From positions 32,782 through 96,781 of the forward strand of contig CABZNT010000006.1 of NCBI GenBank assembly GCA_902527105.1: 64,000 bases of DNA, read 5' to 3'. Source of the DNA: an uncultured Prochlorococcus sp. (lineage in GTDB: Bacteria > Cyanobacteriota > Cyanobacteriia > PCC-6307 > Cyanobiaceae). Below are positions 1 to 8,995 of this stretch, in pieces. Every line of letters begins with the position of its first letter. The stretch's first letter is position 1. Position numbers and translations under genes: made by a program. Under the pieces are notes generated by a model. That model worked only from the letters and a program-made list of their open reading frames with translations, did not search any database and was not told where the DNA came from.

Positions 1-876
1 GAATTCCCAAAAAGATTAAATCAATTTGAGGAATTTTTTTTTAAAGAAAATAAAAGTGATTTTCGAACCAGCACTAGAAAAACTACTTGGAGAAGTTCTT
101 ACAAGCCATATATGAAAAGGATTCTAAATATTTATAATGACTCTGAGAATGAAGCTTTAGAAAAAATATTTCAAAAAACACTTGAAAGTTATAAAGAAGG
201 TACCAGAAGTAGGAAACAATGCGCTACTTCTTTAAGTGTTTTGGCTAAGTTTTTGGACATTAAACTACCAGAAGATTGGAAATTAAATTCTAGAGGATAT
301 GGTCTAAACAAAGCAGGATTTAGGGATCTACCTAAAGATGAATTAATAGAAAAACTGTGGGAGACCATACCAAACGAGTCTTGGAAATTTGTTTTTGGTC
401 TGATGGCTACATATGGATTAAGGAATCATGAAGTATTTTTTTGTGATTTAAGTTCTCTTACTGGTTCTGGGGACAAAATTATTAGAGTTTTGCCTACAAC
501 CAAAACAGGGGAACATCAAGTTTGGCCATTTCATCCTGAATGGGTGGAAAAGTTCGAATTATCAAAACTTGGTGATAATCCAGAACTACTACCAAATATT
601 AATAGAGACCTTAAATTTACAACCTTACAGAATATTGGAAAAAAAATTACAGACCAGTTTAAGCGTTACTCTTTACAAATAAAACCTTATGATCTAAGGC
701 ATGCTTGGGCAGTAAGGACAATTTTTTATGATTTACCTGATACTGTGGCCGCCAGAATGATGGGACACTCGGTTAGTTTACATACTCAAACTTATCACCA
801 CTGGATTACTAAAAGAGATCAACAACAGGCAGTAAATAATGCACTTTTAAAAGCTAAAAGAGCTAAAAATATTTAA
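1..876 (+). CDS. Tyrosine recombinase/phage-integrase-like protein (5' end outside the window)
   Basis: The frame is open from the first base of the window, so the ATG at 112 is probably internal and the N-terminus lies upstream. The C-terminal part carries the tyrosine recombinase landmarks: an arginine in a YGLRNHE context (codon 421-423), a YDLRHAW segment corresponding to the HxxR box (688-705), a GH pair (763-768) and a TYHHW tyrosine (793-795) as the expected nucleophile. The first histidine of the HxxR box is Tyr here, a substitution seen in some diverged members. The family cuts and rejoins DNA through a phosphotyrosine link, but the target is unknown. It is followed 34 bp later by cobO. 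I see no attachment repeats or phage genes, so it may be a domesticated core gene. Confidence 0.75.
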   Translation, partial: EFPKRLNQFEEFFFKENKSDFRTSTRKTTWRSSYKPYMKRILNIYNDSENEALEKIFQKTLESYKEGTRSRKQCATSLSVLAKFLDIKLPEDWKLNSRGYGLNKAGFRDLPKDELIEKLWETIPNESWKFVFGLMATYGLRNHEVFFCDLSSLTGSGDKIIRVLPTTKTGEHQVWPFHPEWVEKFELSKLGDNPELLPNINRDLKFTTLQNIGKKITDQFKRYSLQIKPYDLRHAWAVRTIFYDLPDTVAARMMGHSVSLHTQTYHHWITKRDQQQAVNNALLKAKRAKNI

Positions 877-910
877 AGATTTATAATAATTAATTAAAAA
901 TTAAAGTCAT

Positions 911-1603
911 ATGCAAGAAAAACCCTCATCTTCCGAGAAAATATTTAACCTCGATAATCAAGCAAATAAACTTGGAATGGGAGGGAAATTATCTCCGGAT
1001 AGCGATGAGAGCTCATATAAAAAAAGAATGCAGCAAAGAAAAGATATTCAAGCTGAAAGACTACAAATTAGAAAAACAAAAAAAGGATTATTGATTGTTT
1101 TTACAGGGAATGGCAAAGGCAAGACCACTGCATCTTTAGGGATGGCTTTAAGGACGATAGGGCATGGTTATAAAGTGGCGATAATTCAATTTATCAAAGG
1201 AGGCTGGACCACAGGAGAAGAAAAAGCACTTAAAAGCTTTTCTTCAAAGATATCTTGGCATTCATTAGGGGAAGGATTTACTTGGGAAACGCAAGACAGA
1301 ATAAGAGATGAAAAATTAGTTCAAGAGGCTTGGCAACTTGCCAAAAAATATATACAAAACGAATCTTATAAACTAATCATTCTTGATGAAATTAATATTG
1401 CGACAAAACTTGGTTATCTTGAACCCGAGGAAATAATTACTTTTTTAAAAAGCTTAAATAATAGAAAAAATCATATTGTTTTAACTGGGAGGGGAGCATC
1501 TGATTCAATTATGGATTACGCAGATCTAGTTACAGAAATGAAACTAATAAGACATCCATTTAAAGAACAAGGAATAAAAGCACAAAAGTGTGTTGAATTT
1601 TAG
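911..1603 (+). CDS. cobO: Cob(I)alamin adenosyltransferase, CobO/BtuR family
   Basis: The 230-residue protein has a Walker A loop GNGKGKTT at about residues 67-74, followed by the ASLGMALRTIGHG segment typical of CobO/BtuR, and a Walker-B-like IILDEIN. The family transfers the 5'-deoxyadenosyl group of ATP to cobalt in cob(I)inamide or cob(I)yrinic acid a,c-diamide in the cytosol, a late step towards adenosylcobalamin. The first ~55 residues are a polar lysine- and glutamine-rich extension without clear family match. Together with cobK and cobM elsewhere in the window, it supports de novo corrinoid synthesis. It lies on the same strand as pyrH, with a 129-bp gap. Confidence 0.92.
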   Translation: MQEKPSSSEKIFNLDNQANKLGMGGKLSPDSDESSYKKRMQQRKDIQAERLQIRKTKKGLLIVFTGNGKGKTTASLGMALRTIGHGYKVAIIQFIKGGWTTGEEKALKSFSSKISWHSLGEGFTWETQDRIRDEKLVQEAWQLAKKYIQNESYKLIILDEINIATKLGYLEPEEIITFLKSLNNRKNHIVLTGRGASDSIMDYADLVTEMKLIRHPFKEQGIKAQKCVEF

Positions 1604-1732
1604 TTAAGGTAAATATTATTATTTAAATTTTCTTTAGGCAGGTTTAGAAATGTTTAAAGACGCAAGCAATATCTGAACAAAAAATAAATTTGGTGCTTTT
1701 ACTTGCTAAGGTCTTAAAAGTACGATTATTGA

Positions 1733-2437
1733 ATGACTTACAAAAGAGTTCTCTTAAAACTTAGTGGTGAAGCACTAATGGGTGAAAAACCTTATGGTAT
1801 TGATCCTGCTATAGTTCAGTCAATTGCAGAGGATGTTTCAAAAGTAGTCGAAAATAATGTAGAACTTGCAATTGTTGTTGGGGGTGGGAATATTTTTAGA
1901 GGGCTTAAAGGTTCCGCAGATGGCATGGATAGAGCGACAGCTGATTATGTTGGAATGCTTGCAACAGTAATGAATGCCATTTCACTTCAAGATGGTTTAG
2001 AAAGAGTAGGAGTTGCAACAAGAGTACAAACTGCAATAGAAATGCAGGAAATTGCCGAACCCTACATAAGAAGAAGAGCCATGAGGCACCTAGAAAAAGG
2101 TAGAGTTGTAGTCTTCGGAGGTGGATGCGGAAATCCATTTTTTACAACTGACACTACGGCAGCTTTGAGAGCAGCAGAGATAAACGCTGAAGTTGTTATG
2201 AAGGCTACTAAAGTTGATGGAGTATACGATCGTGATCCTAATCAATTTAAAGATGCAAAAAAATATTCCTCTCTCAGTTATCAACAAGTTCTTAGTGACG
2301 AAATTGCCGTAATGGACAGCACTGCGATTGCACTTTGCAAAGATAATAATATCCCAATTATGGTTTTTGATATATTCAAAAAAGGAAACATTTCTAAAGC
2401 TGTTGCTGGTGAGCCAATAGGCTCTTTAATTAGTTAG
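1733..2437 (+). CDS. pyrH: Uridylate kinase (UMP kinase)
   Basis: The product phosphorylates UMP to UDP with ATP in pyrimidine nucleotide synthesis, acting as a cytosolic hexamer in known bacteria. It begins [17 protein letters not shown], the amino acid kinase nucleotide-binding start, and has [10 protein letters not shown] and the [12 protein letters not shown] segment characteristic of bacterial PyrH. At 234 residues it has the usual length. frr follows 21 bp downstream, the widespread pyrH-frr pair, and the GGR-like gene overlaps frr, so these three probably form one operon. The 129-bp gap upstream could hold a promoter, but I cannot place one firmly. Confidence 0.97.
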   Translation: MTYKRVLLKLSGEALMGEKPYGIDPAIVQSIAEDVSKVVENNVELAIVVGGGNIFRGLKGSADGMDRATADYVGMLATVMNAISLQDGLERVGVATRVQTAIEMQEIAEPYIRRRAMRHLEKGRVVVFGGGCGNPFFTTDTTAALRAAEINAEVVMKATKVDGVYDRDPNQFKDAKKYSSLSYQQVLSDEIAVMDSTAIALCKDNNIPIMVFDIFKKGNISKAVAGEPIGSLIS

Positions 2438-2458
2438 AGATCATTTAATTTTTTTATT

Positions 2459-3007
2459 ATGAAAGAAAAAGAAATTCAAGAAAATATGAATAAAAGTATT
2501 GAAGCCACACAAAGAAACTTTAATACAATTAGGACAGGCAGAGCTAATGCTTCCTTGTTAGACAGAGTAAGTGTTGAGTACTACGGAGCAGAAACACCAA
2601 TCAAATCGCTTGCCACTATAAGCACTGTTGATTCGCAAACAATTTCAATACAACCTTTCGATATTTCATGTTTGCAAGCGATAGAGAAATCTATTTCTAT
2701 GAGTGATTTAGGTATTACTCCAAATAATGATGGGAAAGTAATAAGAATAAATGTTCCTCCTTTAACAGAAGAAAGAAGAAAAGAATTTTGCAAATTAGCC
2801 TCTAAATACGCAGAGGAAGGGAAAGTAGCTTTGAGAAATATCAGAAGAGATGCAGTTGATAAAGAAAAAAAAGACGAAAAAGATGGCCTTATTTCTATTG
2901 ACGAATCGAGAGATAATCAATCTGAAATTCAGAAAATTACTGACAAATATATTTCCATAATAGAAACTAAATTGTCTGAAAAAGAAAAGGAAATTCTAAA
3001 AGTTTGA
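2459..3007 (+). CDS. frr: Ribosome recycling factor
   Basis: This 182-residue protein matches the ribosome recycling factor family in length and in conserved segments: the [15 protein letters not shown] stretch near residues 21-35 and [11 protein letters not shown] near 100-110, followed by a charged long helix. With EF-G it splits post-termination ribosomes so that subunits can be reused. The gene sits directly after pyrH, as in many bacteria. Its stop codon TGA (3005-3007) overlaps the TTG start of the next gene in a TTGA tetranucleotide, which suggests translational coupling. Confidence 0.97.
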   Translation: MKEKEIQENMNKSIEATQRNFNTIRTGRANASLLDRVSVEYYGAETPIKSLATISTVDSQTISIQPFDISCLQAIEKSISMSDLGITPNNDGKVIRINVPPLTEERRKEFCKLASKYAEEGKVALRNIRRDAVDKEKKDEKDGLISIDESRDNQSEIQKITDKYISIIETKLSEKEKEILKV

Positions 3008-4137
3008 TAGGATTTGACGTTGTAATAATTGGTGGAGGTTTATCAGGATCTTCCACCGCTCTTAACCTATCAAAGAAGGGATATTCTGTTTTAATTATCG
3101 AAAAAGAAAAATTACAAGATTACAAACCATGTGCAGGTGGGATGGCATCTTCAATGCAAAGATTTCTTCCTTTAGATATAAAAGATGCCATAGCTTCAAA
3201 AATTAAGAATGTTGAATTCAGATGGAAGGCTACAGATAATGTAACTGCTGATCTGACTGGTGAATCCCCATTTTGGATTATTAAAAGAGAGAAACTTGAT
3301 CAATTATTACTTGATGAGTCCTTAAGTAATGGAGCTCAGATAATGAGACCATTATTGATAGAAAAAATTATAAAAAAAAATGATAAATGGGAAATTACAT
3401 GCAATAACAAAATAAAATATATTTCAGAGTTTCTTGTAATTGCAGACGGGTCGCAATCGAAATGGGCGAGTTATTTCAATTTAGGGCCAAGAAAACCGAA
3501 ATTTGCGAATACAATCTCATTAAGATTGAAAGGGTTAGGCGAAATCCCTAGAGATGCAGTTAGATTTGAGTTTGGATTTATAAAATATGGGTTTGCATGG
3601 GCATTCCCCCTAAGAGAAAGCTTAAATATTGGTTTAGGTACTTTTATAAATAATGGTCTTCTAGAAAATCAGGCTATAAATAAACAAGTAATCAGAAGCT
3701 TCGGTTTTGATGATTTTCCTTATAAAACAATAAGTAAGAAACTGAGAATATGGAATGGTTTCAACTCTATTAATGGTGACAAAGTTTTAGCGGTTGGAGA
3801 TGCAGCGTCTCTATGTGATCCATTCTTAGCTGAAGGAATTAGACCATCTTTAATTAGCAGTTTTTATGCTGCAGAATATATAGATCAGTTTCTATCAGGA
3901 AAAGTAGATGATTTAAATCTTTATACGAAAAAAATTAACAAAATTTGGGGAGGATCAATGGCTTGGGGGAGGAGAATAGCCCAAGTTTTTTATAGATTTC
4001 CCAGAACTGGATACCAATTAGGAGTCAAAAGAAAAACAGCACCTAAACGTATTGCTCAAATATTATCAGGAGAAATGAGTTATGAAGATATTGCAAAAAG
4101 AGTTATCAGAAGACTTTTAACAAAAAGTGGGACTTAA
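3004..4137 (+). CDS. FAD-dependent oxidoreductase, geranylgeranyl-reductase family
   Basis: The 377-residue protein starts with a dinucleotide-binding fold ([17 protein letters not shown], then the IIEKE acidic end of beta-2), has KPCAGGM as seen in geranylgeranyl reductases, and a second FAD motif [19 protein letters not shown] near residues 260-280. The family reduces prenyl chains of chlorophyll or lipids, but this paralog's substrate cannot be read from sequence and it should not be called chlP without comparison. Translation probably starts at TTG 3004, overlapping the frr stop by four bases. No ATG is available near the N-terminus of the Rossmann fold. It converges on tal with a 24-bp gap. 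Confidence 0.82.
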   Translation: MIGFDVVIIGGGLSGSSTALNLSKKGYSVLIIEKEKLQDYKPCAGGMASSMQRFLPLDIKDAIASKIKNVEFRWKATDNVTADLTGESPFWIIKREKLDQLLLDESLSNGAQIMRPLLIEKIIKKNDKWEITCNNKIKYISEFLVIADGSQSKWASYFNLGPRKPKFANTISLRLKGLGEIPRDAVRFEFGFIKYGFAWAFPLRESLNIGLGTFINNGLLENQAINKQVIRSFGFDDFPYKTISKKLRIWNGFNSINGDKVLAVGDAASLCDPFLAEGIRPSLISSFYAAEYIDQFLSGKVDDLNLYTKKINKIWGGSMAWGRRIAQVFYRFPRTGYQLGVKRKTAPKRIAQILSGEMSYEDIAKRVIRRLLTKSGT

Positions 4138-4161
4138 TTCTTTTTCAATTCAAACTTAAAT

Positions 4162-5163
4162 TTAGTTCGCAGAAATCAATTTATGATTTTTAATCTCTGA
4201 ATATCTCTTTAGTAGCAGCTCTTCCAATTCTTCTATAGCCTTACTGAATCCAGTAATACCTTCACTAAGCTTTTCACTTGCCATTTGATCTTCTAACATA
4301 CTTAATCTGAAATCTTTTTCTTCAAATTCGTAATCAATAGAATTATTGATTTGGGTATTTTCATCTAATTTTCTAACTAACTCTCCTTTTTCTTTTTTCA
4401 GTTCCTCAAGAAATTTTGGTGCGATTGTTAAAAGATCGCAACCTGCTAATTCTTTTATTTCATCAAGATTTCTAAAACTCGCTCCCATTACTTCTGTCTT
4501 GAATCCTTTTTCTTTAAAGTACTTGTATATTTGCGTAACCGAAATAACACCAGGGTCTTCAGCACCAGCAAAACTTGTTTTACCAGTTTTTGCTTTATGC
4601 CAATCTAATATACGGCCAACGAAAGGAGAAATTAGAGTTATCTTTGCATTGGCACAAGTTACCGCTTGGCAAAAGTTAAAAAGTAAAGTTAAGTTGCACT
4701 TAATACCCTCTTTTTCCAAAATTTCAGCTGCCTTAATTCCCTCCCAAGTTGCAGCAATCTTAATCAAAATTCTTTCCTTTTCAATTCCAAAATTTTTGTA
4801 AAGATTGATCAATTTTTTCGCTTTTTCCACCGTAGCTTCGGTGTCAAAGCTCAGTCTTGCATCAACTTCAGTAGATACGCGCCCTGAAATAAGTTTCAAT
4901 ATTTCTTTTCCAAAAAATACTGAAACTTGATCAACAGTTTCTTTAATTAATTCAATTTCTGAGAATCCTTGGGGTAACGCGTTTTCTGAACTTTCTAAAG
5001 CTTTATCAATTAATTTCAGATAATCAGGATTCTTGGCAGCAGCAAGAATTAGCGATGGATTGGTGGTGGCGTCCCTTGGTTGAAACTTTTTTATTGAATC
5101 TAAATCTCCAGTATCAGCGACAACAACGGTCATTGAGGACAATTGTTCTAAAATTGATTTCAT
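4162..5163 (-). CDS. tal: Transaldolase
   Basis: Transaldolase moves a dihydroxyacetone unit between sugar phosphates in the non-oxidative pentose phosphate pathway. The sequence shows DATTNPSLI near the N-terminus, the [13 protein letters not shown] segment, and [16 protein letters not shown], which contains the Schiff-base lysine. I place the start at the ATG at 5163, which gives [14 protein letters not shown] and 333 residues. An upstream in-frame ATG at 5187 would add eight residues that look non-native. There is no EF-hand extension at the C-terminus, unlike longer transaldolases of some other cyanobacteria. It follows ftsI by about 90 bp on the other side and converges with the GGR-like gene. 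Confidence 0.95.
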   Translation of the reverse strand: MKSILEQLSSMTVVVADTGDLDSIKKFQPRDATTNPSLILAAAKNPDYLKLIDKALESSENALPQGFSEIELIKETVDQVSVFFGKEILKLISGRVSTEVDARLSFDTEATVEKAKKLINLYKNFGIEKERILIKIAATWEGIKAAEILEKEGIKCNLTLLFNFCQAVTCANAKITLISPFVGRILDWHKAKTGKTSFAGAEDPGVISVTQIYKYFKEKGFKTEVMGASFRNLDEIKELAGCDLLTIAPKFLEELKKEKGELVRKLDENTQINNSIDYEFEEKDFRLSMLEDQMASEKLSEGITGFSKAIEELEELLLKRYSEIKNHKLISAN

Positions 5164-5253
5164 ATCTAGATAATCATATATATACATAAACTAGCTTTTA
5201 TTCCTGATGAAATCATCAAATAATGAACTAAATATTTATAAAAATGGTAAATT

Positions 5254-7008
5254 TTAGGGTTTTTTAACAATCATTCCACGATCTTTAACATTAGGAGGTA
5301 TTTTTTCAATTACTATCAAACTCTCGATAATTTCTTTCACAACTGGTACAGCAACAGTTGAACCATATGCATATGATTTAGATGGCTCATCAACGACTAC
5401 AAGGACAGCATATTTTGGATCATTAACTGGTAAGATCGCGACAAAACTACAAACTTTTTTGCTTGTATACGAACCATTTAAGGCTTTTTGAGAAGTGCCC
5501 GTTTTCCCAGCAATCCTATAACCCTCGATTTTCACTCCGGATCCACTACCTTTATCAACTACGCTCTCCATCCATTCAAGAACAGTTTGAGAAACCTCTT
5601 GTGAAAAAAATTGTTTTTTTGGATTTTTATTAAATCTTTCCTTGAAAGTTGAGGTTACATGTGGAGTCACTTCAAAACCCCCATTTGCCAGAGCCGCATG
5701 AAGTTGAAGCAATTTAAGTGGCGAGATTGAGAACCCTTTACCAAAAGAAGTTACGGCAGGCTCAATTGATTGATTTACAAACAAATCTTTTCTCTTAAGT
5801 TGGCCAGCAGTTGATTCGAATAAGTCAGTCTCTAAATTTTTACTTATACCTAAATTTTTTAGCCAATCCCAATAAATTGTTGGGTCTAAATTTTGCATTA
5901 TTTTTACCATCCCAACGTTACTTGAAACCTGCAAAACTTTTGGATAGTCAATATATCCATTACCTTTTTTGTCCCAATTAGAAAGTGTCCATCCTCCAAC
6001 ATTAATCTTTCCAATATCTTCAACTACCCCATCTTTCTGGATTACTTTTTCTTCTAAAGCTAACGCAAGATTAATAGGTTTAAAAGTTGAACCAGGCTCA
6101 AATAAATCTTGAGAATACCAACCCCTAAAAAGTTCAGAATCATATTGCCAAAATTTGTTTGGATCGTACGACGGTACTGAAACTAAGGAGAGAATCTGAC
6201 CATTATTAACGTCCATAACTATTGCAAATCCCTTCTTTGCTTTCCATTTGCTTACTTGCTTTGATAATGCATTGAATGACGCTTTCTGTAATTTTGAATC
6301 TATAGTTAGGCCTAATTTTTTGTAATCAGAAATAAAATCACCTGGGGATGAATTATCCGGAAGAGGAGTTCCATCTCCTCCTATTTTTATAAAATTACTC
6401 TTATTAAAAACTTTAATTTGATTATCTAAATGAAGCTCTAAACCTGCTGAAGCTATATTCTCATCATTAACAAAACCGACAAGATTAGAGTAAATCTCCC
6501 CTTGTGGATAATATCTCTGCGAATATTTAAACAAATCAAGTCCGCTTATTTGAAGGTTTTTAATCTTTTCTGCCTTTTCTTCGGAAATTTTATCCAAAAG
6601 CTTGATGCCACCGATTTTATTATTAAATTTACTCAAGAGTATTTCACCATTTATATCCAAGATAGGTGACAATTTTTCAGTAACTTCTTCAATACTACGA
6701 ACTCTGTTAATTGAATCACCAGGAAAATTAAAATATTTTGGATGAGCCCATAATTTATAGAGCGGTTTATCGTAAGCAATTAGTCTATTATTTCTATCAA
6801 CAATCGCTCTCCTTTTTTTTAAGGCGCTAGTTTTAGAAGACTGTATTAACCTAGCTTTCCTTTGCAAATCAGAGGCATTAAAGACTTGCAATTTAACTAA
6901 CCTACCAAACAAGCAAAATATTAATAGTAAGCTAAAAATATAGAGAAATTTAAATCTTCTTTGATCAAGTGGTGTTAGAGGAACAATTTTTTTGTATTTT
7001 TTCATCAA
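5254..7008 (-). CDS. ftsI: Penicillin-binding protein, septal peptidoglycan transpeptidase (FtsI/PBP2 class)
   Basis: The 584-residue protein has one N-terminal membrane segment (about 20-42), a PBP dimerisation domain and a transpeptidase domain with all three active-site motifs: S307-TFK-310 (in EPGSTFKPI), S362-S-N364 and K502-TG-504 (in GKTGTSQ). It cross-links peptidoglycan in the periplasm, at the septum in characterised FtsI proteins. Its ATG overlaps the TGA of the upstream small membrane protein as ATGA (7005-7008). That pairing of a short bitopic protein and FtsI is the ftsL-ftsI order of many bacteria and favours a division role over elongation PBP2. Confidence 0.93.
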   Translation of the reverse strand: MMKKYKKIVPLTPLDQRRFKFLYIFSLLLIFCLFGRLVKLQVFNASDLQRKARLIQSSKTSALKKRRAIVDRNNRLIAYDKPLYKLWAHPKYFNFPGDSINRVRSIEEVTEKLSPILDINGEILLSKFNNKIGGIKLLDKISEEKAEKIKNLQISGLDLFKYSQRYYPQGEIYSNLVGFVNDENIASAGLELHLDNQIKVFNKSNFIKIGGDGTPLPDNSSPGDFISDYKKLGLTIDSKLQKASFNALSKQVSKWKAKKGFAIVMDVNNGQILSLVSVPSYDPNKFWQYDSELFRGWYSQDLFEPGSTFKPINLALALEEKVIQKDGVVEDIGKINVGGWTLSNWDKKGNGYIDYPKVLQVSSNVGMVKIMQNLDPTIYWDWLKNLGISKNLETDLFESTAGQLKRKDLFVNQSIEPAVTSFGKGFSISPLKLLQLHAALANGGFEVTPHVTSTFKERFNKNPKKQFFSQEVSQTVLEWMESVVDKGSGSGVKIEGYRIAGKTGTSQKALNGSYTSKKVCSFVAILPVNDPKYAVLVVVDEPSKSYAYGSTVAVPVVKEIIESLIVIEKIPPNVKDRGMIVKKP

Positions 7009-7433
7009 TATCCCCTTTGATATTTGCTATCTAAAAAACCTTCAATGAAACTACTTAAATTTTTCTTAAATAAACTTTCTTTTTTTTCTGAAAGTTTATC
7101 TAGATAGATTAAATCTTTAGGTTTAGTTTTTGTATAAGTATTAATAGACTCAAGTTCACTAATATAAAATTCCTCAATTTTGGAAATATAATCAATAAGA
7201 TTATTATTGATAGCTCTTGTTTTAGATAAGTTTTTATATGTATTTGACCATTTTCTTTGACTATTAAAAGACAAGAAAAACAAGGTGAAAATTAATACCA
7301 AAATAGAGATATTAATGGCGTCGAAGATTTGATGTATTAATTTGAGATTAATTATAGATATTTTTTCAGAGTTTTTTTTACTTTTATATGAAACTTTTTT
7401 TTTTAAATTAAGTTGATTCCCATAAGGTTTCAT
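7005..7433 (-). CDS. Small bitopic membrane protein, FtsL-like by position and architecture
   Basis: The 142-residue protein has a basic cytoplasmic N-terminus (about 1-38), one hydrophobic segment (ILVLIFTLFFLSF, about 44-57) and a polar C-terminal part with helix-forming, coiled-coil-like character. This is the layout of FtsL, the bitopic division protein that binds FtsB and activates FtsWI. The stop codon overlaps the ftsI start by four bases (ATGA). FtsL is too poorly conserved for motif recognition, so the call rests on architecture and context only. Base composition is very AT-rich even for this window. It could instead be a lineage-specific membrane protein. Confidence 0.6.
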   Translation of the reverse strand: MKPYGNQLNLKKKVSYKSKKNSEKISIINLKLIHQIFDAINISILVLIFTLFFLSFNSQRKWSNTYKNLSKTRAINNNLIDYISKIEEFYISELESINTYTKTKPKDLIYLDKLSEKKESLFKKNLSSFIEGFLDSKYQRGY

Positions 7434-7517
7434 CTATGATTTATTTTTTAAATAAAAGAAGTGTTATTAATTAAATAAACATCTTTTTGTTTAATTCGCA
7501 AGTAAAAATTAAATTCT

Positions 7518-8879
7518 TTATGTCCTCAATAGGAACAAATTTAAGAAAGTCAATCCATTCCATAAAGAATGCATAATCACTGTGGAAAACAAACTCCCTG
7601 AAGCAATTCTTGTAATTGCTAATCCAATCCCTAGAACAAATAATGGTGGCATTTCTCCCAAACTTAAATGGGCTAATGCAAAGATAAAAGCTGAAACTAT
7701 GATGCCCGAAATTACTCCAAAATCTCTTGAGAGAGTTGGCAGTAAAATACCGCGAAATATAATCTCTTCAAATAGAGGAGCTAATAGTGTTGTTGTTACA
7801 AATAATAGAAAAAATGATAAGTAATTATTATTATTAAGAACAATTTCCAGCAAAGGGTTACTTCCATTCTGATTATCGATCAGACTATTCATAATTAGAG
7901 AGATCAATAAAACAAAAGGAACAATTGTTAACCAACCTTTAATTCCCTGAATAATTGCATATTTTATTGGCAAGAAATTGAACTGTAAATAATCCTTTTT
8001 AAGAGTAAATTCACCATTCAAGGATTTAATTTGATAGAAAACTATCCATAATGGCGGAATAGCCATAAAAAGATATCCAAAGAAAATTTTTAAAGATTGA
8101 GACAATTCATTAGAGATATTTTTAGAAAAAAGTTCAACCAAACTGATAGAAAATAAAGGTGATACCACTTCTCCTAAAACAACAAATCCACCTGCAATTA
8201 ATAAAACCATATCTATTAATTCTAAATCTAAAGATTTAATTTCTTTCCAATCAAACTTTTTCAAAGATATTGTTTTCCATAATATTTTTAAAGCCAGAAT
8301 AGAGCCAATAAGTATTGTTAAAAGTGGAATTAGTCTTATGGCTAATATTTTAAAAAACATTTTTCTTGAAAATGATTTTGTTATTAATGCACTATCGTCA
8401 AAATCAAATTTCCTGCTTAAAAGGTGATATAAAAATCTATCACCTTTAAATAAATCAAATTTATCAGAATTTGCTTTATATGAATTATTGTTAGATTTTT
8501 TTTCTATCTCATCAATCAGAAATTTAAAGTTTTTATCTTTAAAATCTTTGGATATATTTTTATAAATTAAAGAATCATTTGATTCTGAAGTGATTATTCG
8601 AATTAATTTATTTCTTTCTGTTAGCTCTTCAAATGAGACATCAGAGAGTAATTTATTTATTTGATCAACAGGATCATTTATGATAAAAAATTTTTTAAGA
8701 TTTACAGGTATTGATTGGACAGATAATTCAGCAATTTCATGCTCTTTTTGACTAATATCAAATGAAACAGATGGTCTATTTAAACTGTCCCTTAAGCCTT
8801 GTTGCCATACAAAAAAAGTTATGACGATAGAAATAAAAGCTAAAGTGAGTTTTGACTTAGAACTATTTTTAAAGATCAT
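7518..8879 (-). CDS. CPBP family intramembrane metalloprotease (CAAX protease/bacteriocin-processing type)
   Basis: The C-terminal half of this 453-residue protein is a multi-pass domain with the CPBP motifs EEIIFRGIL (the EExxxR box), FALAHLSLG (second-motif histidine) and HSLWNGL (third motif), which form the metal site of Rce1-type intramembrane proteases. The first ~150 residues are one N-terminal membrane segment and a soluble, lysine-rich region, followed by further membrane helices. Cyanobacterial relatives are common but their substrates are unknown. It stands in the same direction as ftsL-ftsI, with an 84-bp gap to the FtsL-like gene, and diverges from the phosphatase gene at 8996. 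Confidence 0.88.
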   Translation of the reverse strand: MIFKNSSKSKLTLAFISIVITFFVWQQGLRDSLNRPSVSFDISQKEHEIAELSVQSIPVNLKKFFIINDPVDQINKLLSDVSFEELTERNKLIRIITSESNDSLIYKNISKDFKDKNFKFLIDEIEKKSNNNSYKANSDKFDLFKGDRFLYHLLSRKFDFDDSALITKSFSRKMFFKILAIRLIPLLTILIGSILALKILWKTISLKKFDWKEIKSLDLELIDMVLLIAGGFVVLGEVVSPLFSISLVELFSKNISNELSQSLKIFFGYLFMAIPPLWIVFYQIKSLNGEFTLKKDYLQFNFLPIKYAIIQGIKGWLTIVPFVLLISLIMNSLIDNQNGSNPLLEIVLNNNNYLSFFLLFVTTTLLAPLFEEIIFRGILLPTLSRDFGVISGIIVSAFIFALAHLSLGEMPPLFVLGIGLAITRIASGSLFSTVIMHSLWNGLTFLNLFLLRT

Positions 8880-8995
8880 AACTTATTATATTCTTGAAAA
8901 CTATAGTTAGTTATCATTGAATTTCCTTATATTTATGTATCTATTTTAATCACGCCATGAGATGATTAAATTATCTTAATTTTCAAATTTATATA

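Noticed and set aside
1..876. Integrase as the edge of a genomic island or prophage
   Set aside because: No phage genes, no att repeats, no tRNA near it, and the next genes are ordinary core genes.
4346..4801. 151-codon open frame on the + strand
   Set aside because: It lies opposite the transaldolase gene, which is a clear family member.
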